In this document: positions 16,318 to 24,137 of the stretch, in pieces | Layout of the letters: every line of letters begins with the position of its first letter | How positions within the stretch are numbered: position 1 is the stretch's first letter | Source: Gordonibacter faecis | GTDB taxonomy: Bacteria; Actinomycetota; Coriobacteriia; Coriobacteriales; Eggerthellaceae | Direction of reading: 5' to 3' | Assembly (NCBI RefSeq): GCF_030077735.1 | Contig: NZ_JASJEU010000022.1 | Coordinates: forward strand, 222,200 to 286,199 | DNA length: 64,000 bases | Made by a program: the position numbers and the translations under genes | Notes under the pieces: model-generated | What the model was told of the DNA's origin: nothing | Databases searched by the model: none | What the model saw: only the letters and a program-made list of their open reading frames with translations

Positions 16318-17976
16318 TCAGCCGACGATGGCGTCAGGCGGAATGTGAATCGTGAAGGTGCTGCCGCAGCCCAGCGCGCTTTCCACCGACACGGAATAGC
16401 CCTGCACCGTGGCGTATTCACGCACGAGCGCCAAGCCCAAGCCGCTGCCGTTGTACTTGCGCGTGGACGTGCTGTCCACCTGGAAGAATCGTTCGAAAAT
16501 GCGCTCCTGGTCTTCGGGCGCAATACCAATGCCGTTGTCGCGCATGCGCAGACGCACGCTGCCATTAGCGCGATTCACGTCCGCCCGCAACTCCACCGTG
16601 CCGCCGTCAGGCGTGAACTTGATGGCATTGCTGGCCAGATTCTCCAGCATGCGCTGCGTCTTCTCGAAGTCGCCGTTCACCAGCGGCACGTCGGAGGCCA
16701 CGCGCGCCGTGAACGACACGCTATACTTCTTGGCGAGTGGCGTCATGGTTTCGCGCACTGCGGCCACGATATCGCCCAGATCCATGGGCTCGCACGAGGT
16801 GCGAATGCTGCCCGCATCCGAGCGCGCGATATCCAGCATGTCGTTGATCATGGCAAGCAGAATATGACTGTTCTTCTCAATTTCTTCCCAGGAATGGCGT
16901 TCGCTGGCGCGTTCGGGCGGGCAAGCCTCGCGCGAGATCTGCGCAAACGTGATGATTGATGTCAGCGGCGTGCGCAGTTCGTGGTTCACCATGGCCAGCA
17001 AGTCAGACTTGAACTGGGTTTCCTTCGCCAGTTCGCTGTTCAAGCGCTCAAGGGTGTCGCGCTGTTGCTCAAGCGTGGCATTCGCGCGCCTCAGGTCGTC
17101 GGTGCGGCTTTCCACCTGATCTTCCAGATGCTCGTACACGGCATTCAGCTCTTGGGCCATGCTGTTGAACTGCACAATAACCCGCCCAATTTCCTTCGCC
17201 GCGCGACTATCATCAAGCGACACCTTCAGGCTTCCCTGTTCCATCTGCGCGAACGCCAGCTTCATGCGTTCGAGCGGCCGAAACACAAACCAGGTGGTCA
17301 CGCCATACACCACCCCGCCAATGAGCAGCGTAATCATGAGGAAGTACGCCACGTCGCGCACCACGTTGGCGCGCATGGCCTCTTGCTGCTGGTCAAGCGG
17401 TATGACAATACTAATGGCTCCGCCCACCGAGTCCAGCGTCCACCCTTCCTTCGCCTTGCCAGTGATGTCTATTTCGCCGGCCGGCTCGCCGTGGCATTCG
17501 AGGCAACTCTTGTCCACCTCAAGCGCCTGCGCGTAGCGGAACCGCTCGGTGCCCTGGAAGTCGGCCACGCCATAATGTTCTCGCACGCGCGCATCGGCGT
17601 TGAACGATTCGAGCGCCGCCGCTTCGAACGCGTCCGGCTCGTCCTGAACGTTGCGCGGATTGAAGTTGGTGTAGCGAATGGTGTAGTCGCTGCCCTTTGA
17701 GAACAGCGCGCCCACGCTTTTACCCACGCGCGAGCAGTGCAGCCCCTTGAATTCATACACACCGTCTGACGTGGTGTTTATAACGTACTGCGAGTTATCC
17801 ATGAACTTCCACACGGCATCCATTTCGCGCGCGAACGTGCGCGCTTCTTCCAGCATAGACGCCTCGGTTTGTTCTTGCTGCGAGTGCATATCCAGCAGCA
17901 CAAACATAAGAAACGAAACAGCGAACACGGCAGAAAGCGCAACCAAATAAATGGTCTTCAAGCTAATGTTTTTCAC
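16318..17976 (-). CDS. heme-c sensor histidine kinase (DUF3365/Tll0287-like sensor)
   Basis: A 552-aa membrane kinase. A first membrane helix (8-30), an extracytoplasmic domain of about 180 residues and a second helix (about 210-232) are followed by HAMP, coiled coil, HisKA (NHELRTPL, His332) and an HATPase domain (NASNAIKF-like N box, DNGIGI, GSGLGL). The sensor domain contains CLECH (158-162), a covalent heme-c site, together with GLHC (78-81), as in DUF3365/Tll0287-type sensors. A heme outside the membrane suggests detection of redox state, oxygen or a small ligand. The GTG start has AGGGGG upstream. With the regulator it probably controls the neighbouring molybdenum reductase. Confidence 0.9.
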   Translation of the reverse strand: MKNISLKTIYLVALSAVFAVSFLMFVLLDMHSQQEQTEASMLEEARTFAREMDAVWKFMDNSQYVINTTSDGVYEFKGLHCSRVGKSVGALFSKGSDYTIRYTNFNPRNVQDEPDAFEAAALESFNADARVREHYGVADFQGTERFRYAQALEVDKSCLECHGEPAGEIDITGKAKEGWTLDSVGGAISIVIPLDQQQEAMRANVVRDVAYFLMITLLIGGVVYGVTTWFVFRPLERMKLAFAQMEQGSLKVSLDDSRAAKEIGRVIVQFNSMAQELNAVYEHLEDQVESRTDDLRRANATLEQQRDTLERLNSELAKETQFKSDLLAMVNHELRTPLTSIITFAQISREACPPERASERHSWEEIEKNSHILLAMINDMLDIARSDAGSIRTSCEPMDLGDIVAAVRETMTPLAKKYSVSFTARVASDVPLVNGDFEKTQRMLENLASNAIKFTPDGGTVELRADVNRANGSVRLRMRDNGIGIAPEDQERIFERFFQVDSTSTRKYNGSGLGLALVREYATVQGYSVSVESALGCGSTFTIHIPPDAIVG

Positions 17977-18122
17977 AATGGCCCCCTAGCGGCCGTGGCG
18001 CACAAGCGCCACCCCTCCCCGCTTGGCGGGAGACGTTAACACAAAAGCCTCCTATACGCAAAAACTTAGCGAATGAGTGGAGTGGAATGCCGATTGGTTT
18101 CTTCGAGGGTCTTTGAGGGTAC

Positions 18123-18128
18123 TATACT
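18123..18128 (+). promoter_or_regulatory. -10 box of the 63-aa gene
   Basis: TATACT lies 28 bases before the ATG at 18156; a weak TTCGAG (18102-18107) is the nearest -35 candidate at a 15-base spacing. GAAAGGAT serves as ribosome-binding site. Confidence 0.4.
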
Positions 18129-18155
18129 ATGTATACAAATGTGAAAGGATAGTTC

Positions 18156-18347
18156 ATGCAGCAGATGGCAGAGCAGGCGAAACGAGAGCGCGGATTGGCA
18201 GCTATCAAGCGCGGACATCATCTTTGCGACGAGACGCTTGCTGAGCTCGGTATAAGTAACCCCGATCCAGAAATTCTTGCCATGCCTTATGACCAGCTTA
18301 AAGAACGCGCCTTTGCCGAGAAATACGGAATAGAATTTGAAGCATAG
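18156..18347 (+). CDS. small hypothetical protein (63 aa)
   Basis: I do not recognise it. The product starts MQQMAEQAKRERGLAAIKRG and is charged and helical, with no membrane segment; its size and composition resemble antitoxins or small regulators, but there is no toxin partner beside it. A good ribosome-binding site (AAAGGAT) and a -10 box support expression. A truncated TIR element starts about ten bases after the stop, so it may be the remnant of a longer cargo module. Confidence 0.6.
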   Translation: MQQMAEQAKRERGLAAIKRGHHLCDETLAELGISNPDPEILAMPYDQLKERAFAEKYGIEFEA

Positions 18348-18357
18348 CTGGCAAACC

Positions 18358-18734
18358 AAAGACTAATCTCCGTAACGACGTTATCAGCGACGGCGCGAAG
18401 CGCCTAGTCTCTTTAGGGAAGCGTCGTTCGCGCGAAGCGCGAAAACGCAGGTCACGGTTTGGTTCTCCGCCTTCGGCGGAGAGGGCGCTTCGTGAAGCGC
18501 CCCTACGAATGTTACCTTTTTAGTTAGGTTTATCGTACATGAACATACCCTCGTCATAGTGGTAGGGAGGTGGCCATATCGTGGCGTAATCGGTAGCGCG
18601 ATAGCGCGTCACACTTTTGAGCGCCGCGAGGGCGACAAGTACGTTAACCAGAGGAGAACATGCCCTCGTCATGATGATGAGGATGCGCATAGCCTCTTGG
18701 CGTATTAGTTAGCACGTAAGCGCGTCACACTTTT
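18358..18734. mobile_element. TIR element copy B, left end missing, plus an extra solo right end
   Basis: From about 18358 the sequence follows the interior of copy C, through the GGCGCTTCGTGAAGCGCC palindrome (18483-18500) and the TTTTTAGTTAGGTTTAT block, to a right end AGCGCGTCACACTTTT finishing at 18618. A second, shorter right end (CCCTCGTCATGATGATGAGG through GCGCGTCACACTTTT) occupies 18661-18734. No left TIR is found upstream. This fills the gap before rsgA. Confidence 0.65.
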
Positions 18735-18755
18735 GCGGCAAGGGAGGGCGGCGTC

Positions 18756-19757
18756 TTAGCGTTTGCGGGGGCGGGGTTTGCCTTTGCGCTGGGGCTTGCC
18801 GGCGTTGGAGGCTTTTTCGCCGCGCATGCGACGGGCCTCTTCGCGGCGTTCGGCCACTTCGGCGGTTTCTTGGCGAAGTGCCTGGTAGGAGGCGAATCGC
18901 TCGGGGCTCAGCTCGCCGGATTCCACGGCGGCGCGTACGGCGCAACCCGGCTCGTCGGCGTGGCGACAGTCGCGGAAGCGGCAGTGTTCGGCCAGCTCTT
19001 CCACGTCGGCGAACGCAGCGCCAATACCCGCGTCGGCATCCCACAGCCCGAGGCCACGTACGCCCGGCATATCCACAATGGAGCCGCCGCCCGGCACGGG
19101 CACCATCTCGCGGCTCACCGTGGTATGGCGGCCCTTGCCGTCCTCGCGTACCGGTGTGGTGTCCTGCAGCTCGGCTCCCACCAGCATGTTCACCATGCTA
19201 GACTTCCCCACGCCGCTCTTCCCAATGAGCACGGCCGTGGTTCCCGGCGGCACTAACGCGCGCACGGCTTCAATGCTGCTGGGGTCGTTTTCGGTCACGA
19301 CAATAGTTTGCACGTCGGGGCCCACCAACGCGCGCACGCGGTCGCGCACGGCAACCACGTGTTCTTCATCTTCAGCCAGGTCGGCCTTGGTCAGCACCAC
19401 CGTTACCGCCGCGCCGGTTTCGTACGCCAAAACCAGTTCGCGCTCAAGACGACGCACGTTCACATCTGCCAGAGGTTGCGCCACAAACACGCGGTCGAAG
19501 TTGGCGGCCAGCACCTGCGGCACCGCGCGCTCCGTGGGATCCTTGCGCACAAACGCGCGCGAGCGGGGACAAATGCTCTCAATGATGCCTTTATCGTGAC
19601 CCTCGGGCGCGTTCACCTCCACGAAGTCGCCGATGACGGCGCGCACGTGCTCGCCTTTCACCAGCGCCGTTGCGTGCTCGCAGCGCACGAGGCGCCCGTC
19701 TTCGGTCCGCACAAGCGGATACCCGCGATCAAGCTTGACAACCTGGCCTTTCAGCAA
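18756..19757 (-). CDS. rsgA: ribosome small-subunit-dependent GTPase A
   Basis: A 333-aa circularly permuted GTPase that checks 30S subunit maturation. In order: an OB-fold N-terminus, the G4-like TKADL, GKSGVGKSS (G1), DMPGVRGLGL (G3) and a C-terminal zinc finger CRFRDCRHADEPGC. The C-terminal tail is strongly basic, ending in KPQRKGKPRPRKR, suited to rRNA contact. The start is placed at the TTG at 19757, 5 bases after AAGGAGGGG; upstream frame is non-homologous. It is read after the small exported protein and trkH, possibly in one transcript. Confidence 0.92.
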   Translation of the reverse strand: MLKGQVVKLDRGYPLVRTEDGRLVRCEHATALVKGEHVRAVIGDFVEVNAPEGHDKGIIESICPRSRAFVRKDPTERAVPQVLAANFDRVFVAQPLADVNVRRLERELVLAYETGAAVTVVLTKADLAEDEEHVVAVRDRVRALVGPDVQTIVVTENDPSSIEAVRALVPPGTTAVLIGKSGVGKSSMVNMLVGAELQDTTPVREDGKGRHTTVSREMVPVPGGGSIVDMPGVRGLGLWDADAGIGAAFADVEELAEHCRFRDCRHADEPGCAVRAAVESGELSPERFASYQALRQETAEVAERREEARRMRGEKASNAGKPQRKGKPRPRKR

Positions 19758-19773
19758 ACGACCCCTCCTTGCA

Positions 19774-20409
19774 TTAGCGCTGCCGTTCCCGCAAGAAATA
19801 GAACACACCCATCAAAGCCAGCCCCACGGCCACCAACACCGCGCCCGGCACCAACTCGTTGGCGTCGAACACGTCCTCGTGGTGACGACCCTTTTCCACC
19901 ACGCTCACAATATCGGCGTGCAAGTCGGTGAGGCCCTCGTGCTCGGGACACACCAGGTGGAACGTGCCGCGCACCTGCAGTTTTGCGCCCGTGGTGCCAT
20001 ACTTGCCGTACGTGTCAATTTTGGCCGCCTGCTCGGCCGTCATGAACACCGACACCGTGGAAGTTGAATCCTTCTCCACGGCAGCCAGCGTGATCCAGCG
20101 GAAGCGCCCGCTCACGCCCGAGCGGATGTTGTCGCCCACCACTTCACCCACCACCTGCACGGTTTGGTTGTCGTAGTATGCGTCGGCCTCACCCAGCGCA
20201 TCGATGGACGTGTCATAAATGAACGAACTGTCGGGGCGCTGCTGGGGGTTCACGCGGTTTTCGCCCTCATCATCGGCGAAGGCCGTAAGCGGCACCAGCG
20301 CACACGTCGCCGCCAGCGCGCACGCCAGCACCAGGCGAGCCACACGCACCGGCCAGCCACCGCGTGCCGCGCAGCCACCACCGCGAACAGAAAGAGGCAC
20401 GCCCCTCAT
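19774..20409 (-). CDS. exported OB-fold-like protein with C-terminal membrane anchor (211 aa)
   Basis: The N-terminus has an Arg-rich start, a hydrophobic core (VLACALAATCALVPLTAFA) and a cleavage-like AFA-D, so it is exported. The middle (about 85-165) with VQVVGEVVGD, RFRWITLAAVEKDSTSTVSVFM and LQVRGTFHLVCPEHEG suggests a small beta-barrel of OB type. A C-terminal hydrophobic helix (VPGAVLVAVGLALMGVFYFL) followed by RERQR anchors it, leaving the domain outside. Its start overlaps the trkH stop by 4 bases (ATGA), so it is coupled to potassium transporter synthesis. No function can be assigned. Confidence 0.75.
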   Translation of the reverse strand: MRGVPLSVRGGGCAARGGWPVRVARLVLACALAATCALVPLTAFADDEGENRVNPQQRPDSSFIYDTSIDALGEADAYYDNQTVQVVGEVVGDNIRSGVSGRFRWITLAAVEKDSTSTVSVFMTAEQAAKIDTYGKYGTTGAKLQVRGTFHLVCPEHEGLTDLHADIVSVVEKGRHHEDVFDANELVPGAVLVAVGLALMGVFYFLRERQR

Positions 20410-21944
20410 CGCGCGCCCTCCTTCCCAAACGGCAGTATCCGCCGACGCGGCTTAAACGACACGATAACTTCCACAATCAGCGCCAACAGCGTCACGAATT
20501 CCAGACGGCCCGCCCACATCTGCACGATGTAGAACACCTCAAGCGACGCGGGCATGCCCGGCGAAGCCAGCCCCGACGACACGCCGCCGTTCGACGCCAT
20601 GGCCACCGATTCGAAAATAGCCTGCGTGGCCTCGTAGCCGTGCGCGATGCCCACCAGAGAGCCAATGACGTAGGTGACCGCATACAGCGTGAACACCGTC
20701 ATGGCCTCCTTCACCACTTCGGGCGATATCATGCGGCGGCCCACGTGGTTGTACGACACCACCACACGCGCGGAGTCGGGCGCCAGCGCCTCTTTAATAG
20801 TAGCGATAATGGACTTCATAATAATGCCCACGCGACTGAACTTCACGCCGCCCGACGTGGACCCGCCGCTGCCGCCCACGGCCATGAGAATGGCCACCAC
20901 CAGAAACGCGCCCGAGGACAACGCGCCAGTCAGCTGGTTCGTCGTGATGTTCTGGAAACCGGTGGTGGAGAACGCGGATATCACCATAAACACACCGCGG
21001 CGAAGCATCGCGGGCAGGTCAGAAAAGTTCAGGCTAGCGGACAGCGACGCTGCAAACACGCAGGTCATCACCGCAAGCCACAACACCATCGTGCGAATTT
21101 CCAAGTCGCGGAAGAACACCGCGATGTGCCCCTTCCAAATTTCGGAATGCAGCACGAAGTTGATGGAACCGCACAGCATAAGCAGCATGAGCACCAGCTC
21201 AAGCGGGAACGAATGATAATACATGACGCTTTGGCTCATAGGAGCGAAGCCGCCCGTGGCGAAACCCGAGATGGATAGCCACAGCGATTGCAGCACCGCA
21301 CGCAGCGGCTCCATGCCTATGAACAGGCAAATCGCGCTACAAATGCCCGTAGCCACAATGATGAACGCCATACCAATCTTCGCGATGAACTGCGTGGTTT
21401 GCACCACGTTCGGCACCACGTGCTCGCTGCGCCCCTCCGACGAGTACAAGCTGGCACCGGCACGCTTGCCGAACAGCCCAAACGACAGCGCCACCACAAT
21501 AAGGCCGAAGCCGCCCAGCAGGTGCATCATGAAACGCCACATGTTGTCGGCGTACGACAGGTGGTCGAGGTCCTGAATGATGCTGGCGCCCGTGGTGGTG
21601 ATGCCCGACACGCCATCGAAGAGCGCGTCCAAGTAGCTGGCGAAGTGGCCCGACAAATACAGCGGGATGCTGGCCACAAACGCCAGCACGATCCACGCAA
21701 AGCCCGTGACGGCAAGCGCCTGTTGGCGGTTGAGCCTGCCCGGCTCGATGCGCAAAAAGCGCAGCGCCGAGCCCACAATGAGCGCAATGCCTATGGTCAC
21801 CAGGTAGTTTTTAGCGGGCTGCCATTCCCCGCACACCACGGCCGTAATCAGCGGCACCAGCAGAGCCAGTGTGGAGAACAGCACGAGAACGCCCAGATAA
21901 TGGCCGATAACGCGCAAATCATAGAGGGAGAATCGCTGCCACAT
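20406..21944 (-). CDS. trkH: TrkH-family potassium uptake protein
   Basis: A 512-aa pore-forming subunit of a Trk/Ktr potassium system, with about ten to twelve membrane segments and the four degenerate filter loops of the family, for example FDGVSGITTTGASII, SISGFATGGFAP, ISAFSTTGFQNIT and MASNGGVSSGLASPG. A gating RCK subunit (TrkA) would be expected; none is adjacent, and instead a 45-aa membrane peptide precedes it and an OB-like exported protein overlaps it. The start ATG follows a weak GGCGG-rich site. Confidence 0.92.
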   Translation of the reverse strand: MWQRFSLYDLRVIGHYLGVLVLFSTLALLVPLITAVVCGEWQPAKNYLVTIGIALIVGSALRFLRIEPGRLNRQQALAVTGFAWIVLAFVASIPLYLSGHFASYLDALFDGVSGITTTGASIIQDLDHLSYADNMWRFMMHLLGGFGLIVVALSFGLFGKRAGASLYSSEGRSEHVVPNVVQTTQFIAKIGMAFIIVATGICSAICLFIGMEPLRAVLQSLWLSISGFATGGFAPMSQSVMYYHSFPLELVLMLLMLCGSINFVLHSEIWKGHIAVFFRDLEIRTMVLWLAVMTCVFAASLSASLNFSDLPAMLRRGVFMVISAFSTTGFQNITTNQLTGALSSGAFLVVAILMAVGGSGGSTSGGVKFSRVGIIMKSIIATIKEALAPDSARVVVSYNHVGRRMISPEVVKEAMTVFTLYAVTYVIGSLVGIAHGYEATQAIFESVAMASNGGVSSGLASPGMPASLEVFYIVQMWAGRLEFVTLLALIVEVIVSFKPRRRILPFGKEGAR

Positions 21945-21990
21945 GGCTATCGCCGCACCGCCTCGCGCGTCGTGGGCCGAAGAAGGTTCG

Positions 21991-22128
21991 TCATCCCAGC
22001 ACGACCCTCACCACGATGGTCAGCACCCACAACAGTATAAGGAAGCACCCAAGGGACAACAGCATAATGCCGTAGCCGACCAGCGGGGTCGAGAGCGATG
22101 GGCGTATGTCCTTCTTCCGTGTGCGCAT
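21991..22128 (-). CDS. 45-aa single-pass membrane peptide upstream of trkH
   Basis: A frame of 45 codons starts ATG at 22128 and ends TGA at 21991. It encodes a basic N-terminus (MRTRKKDIRPSLSTPLVG) and one hydrophobic helix (IMLLSLGCFLILLWVLTIVVRVVL). There is no Shine-Dalgarno, but TAGAAT lies 6 bases upstream, fitting a leaderless transcript. Its size and site recall accessory peptides of potassium transporters such as KdpF, but there is no sequence match that I can see. Confidence 0.5.
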   Translation of the reverse strand: MRTRKKDIRPSLSTPLVGYGIMLLSLGCFLILLWVLTIVVRVVLG

Positions 22129-22532
22129 GCCGGTATTCTAGTACAAAACCCCTTGACGCGATACGTTCGGCTTAGCAACACCGTTGAACCAGCGCAGGGC
22201 GCGGGCGACGGGCAGGCGACGGATACGCGGGAGGCGCGTAGCCAGGGGCGCGGGAGTGGGCGTAAGCGGGGGCGCGGGCACTGGCCCGCACGCGTTCGAC
22301 CACCCGCGCGCAGGCCATGGCCGATCCCCCTTGGCCGCTGGCATTTTCCGCACGTTCAGCCAGCGTAAAATTCACCGGTCGCGCGCTTATTATGTGCTAC
22401 ACACGGTATAATTCCTTGCCAACTTTTTCGTGCGCGGCGTTTCGGCCGCTCGCACGAGGGAGCTCGCATGGCCGCGGCATTGCCTGGACGCGGCACATGC
22501 AGGGGAATTACCAGGCGCGAAAGGTTTGAATC
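22129..22532. other. intergenic region between divergent trkH-side genes and the permease
   Basis: A 400-base gap. Bases 22180-22380 are very GC-rich with no credible ORF or known RNA. On the plus strand TATAAT at 22407-22412 is the best -10 box for the permease, giving a leader of about 115 bases that contains a CGTGCG...CGCACG hairpin (about 22430-22457). I recognise no riboswitch class in it. Confidence 0.45.
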
Positions 22533-23912
22533 ATGGCGAACGAAGATATCGATTACTCGCTATCACGCGTTCCTGATGAAGCGAAACAGCCGTTTTGGCG
22601 GATTCTTTTCATCAGGATCGGCGCGATCTGCTGCGTCTCACAGCTGATGCTGGGCGCGGCGCTGGGCTACGGCCTGACGTTCTGGGACGCATTCCTGGCA
22701 ACCATGCTGGGTTCGGTGCTGCTGCAGGTGGTCAGCTGGGCGCTGGGTACGGCGGCCGCACGCGAGGGCCTGTCCACCAGCCTGCTCTCCCGCTGGGCCG
22801 GCTTCGGCAAGGTGGGTTCGGCGCTGTTCGGCGGCGTGGTGGCCATCTCTATGGTGGGTTGGTTCGGCGTACAGAACGCGGTGTTTGGCCAGGGTATGGC
22901 CGAAATCGTACCATTCACAGACTTCCTGGGCACGCAGGAAATTCTACCTGGCGTCATGGCCGGCATTACGCCCGAGTATATTGTGTGGGCCATCATCACG
23001 GGTCTGGCCATCACGCTTCTGGTAGTGTTCGGCATTAAGGCCATCGCGAACTTCGCCACCATTTTTGTGCCGCTATTTGTGATTGTGGTTATTGTGGCTG
23101 CGGCCATCATTTTGCAGAACCACTCGCTCACCGAGCTTCTGACCACGGCACCTCCGGGACCGGCGCTCACGCTGGGCGCGGCCACCACCATGGTGGCGGG
23201 CGGCTTTATTGCAGGCGCCATCTGTACGCCCGACTACGCGCGCTTCTTAAAGAACGGCACGCAGGTGTTCTGGATGACGCTCATCGGCACGTTCGTGGGC
23301 GAGCTGGGCATGAACCTGCTTGCTGTGCTGCTGGCGCACGCCATGGGCACCGAGAACGTAGTTGACATCATGATGGGCACCTCGGGCGTCATTGGCGTCA
23401 TCATTGTGGTGGCCTCCACGGTGAAGCTGAACGACATCAACCTGTACTCGTCGTCGCTCGGCCTGGCCACGATGATTAACGCCCTGTTCAACAAGAAGCT
23501 CAGCCGCAACGCACTGGTGTGGGCACTCGGCATTGTGGGCACCGCACTGTCCGTGATTGGCATCATCAACTACTTCACCGGATTCCTCACGCTGCTGGGC
23601 GTAGCCATTCCGCCCGTCGCGGGCATCATGGTGGTGGATTACTTCCTGCTGAAGCGCAGCCGCGGCACCCTTGACACCTCGCGCGCAAAGGGCGAGCTGC
23701 CCGAGAAAGTGGAGAAGTGGAACCCCATCGCCATCGTCTGCTGGATCGCCGGCTTCGTGGTGGGCGAAGTCACCAGCATGCTAAACATCGGCATCCCCGG
23801 CCTGAACTCCCTGGTGCTGGCTGGCGTACTGTACTGGGTAGTCATGAAGATCTACGCCTCCATGAAAAAGGTAGACACCGTAACCTTCACCGAAACCGAC
23901 CAGGTGCTGTAG
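22533..23912 (+). CDS. cytosine permease-type NCS1 transporter (CodB-like)
   Basis: A 459-aa inner-membrane protein with about twelve hydrophobic segments. The N-terminal DYSLSRVPDEAKQPFWRILFIRIG and LMLGAALGYGLTFWDAF resemble CodB of the NCS1 family, which carries cytosine or related nucleobases by proton or sodium symport. The GWFGVQNAVFGQ segment holds conserved substrate-site residues of the family. GAAAGG precedes the ATG. No cytosine deaminase or other salvage gene is adjacent, so the substrate is uncertain. A strong terminator follows. Confidence 0.85.
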   Translation: MANEDIDYSLSRVPDEAKQPFWRILFIRIGAICCVSQLMLGAALGYGLTFWDAFLATMLGSVLLQVVSWALGTAAAREGLSTSLLSRWAGFGKVGSALFGGVVAISMVGWFGVQNAVFGQGMAEIVPFTDFLGTQEILPGVMAGITPEYIVWAIITGLAITLLVVFGIKAIANFATIFVPLFVIVVIVAAAIILQNHSLTELLTTAPPGPALTLGAATTMVAGGFIAGAICTPDYARFLKNGTQVFWMTLIGTFVGELGMNLLAVLLAHAMGTENVVDIMMGTSGVIGVIIVVASTVKLNDINLYSSSLGLATMINALFNKKLSRNALVWALGIVGTALSVIGIINYFTGFLTLLGVAIPPVAGIMVVDYFLLKRSRGTLDTSRAKGELPEKVEKWNPIAIVCWIAGFVVGEVTSMLNIGIPGLNSLVLAGVLYWVVMKIYASMKKVDTVTFTETDQVL

Positions 23913-23944
23913 AACGTTTTGCAGAAACGTACTTAATTTGATAA

Positions 23945-23972
23945 GGCCCCCGCACTGCGGGGGCCTTTTTTT
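23945..23972 (+). terminator. rho-independent terminator of the permease gene
   Basis: GGCCCCCGCA and TGCGGGGGCC form a perfect stem with a minimal loop, followed by seven T. It lies 33 bases after the stop codon. Confidence 0.93.
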
Positions 23973-23978
23973 GTATCA

Positions 23979-24044
23979 AAAAGTACAAAACTTGAAAAGA
24001 AAAGTACTACTTTTGAAAATCAAAGTACAAAGTTTTTGTACTTC
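23979..24044 (+). promoter_or_regulatory. operator-like cluster of AAGTACAAA motifs
   Basis: AAGTACAAA occurs at 23981, an AAAGTACTACTTTTG dyad at 24002, and at 24023-24043 AAGTACAAA and TTTGTACTT form a perfect 9-bp inverted repeat around GTT. The sites precede a TTGATT (24068-24073) / TAAAGT (24091-24096) promoter candidate with 17-base spacing. This looks like a repressor-binding array for the ATPase/RloB-like module, yet no DNA-binding regulator is encoded beside it. Confidence 0.5.
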
Positions 24045-24137
24045 TGCCCTCAAAATCTACCACCGCCTTGATTTTTTCGTTTTCCTGAAATAAAGTTATA
24101 AACAGATTTTATGTTCATAACTGTAAAGAAGGCCCTC

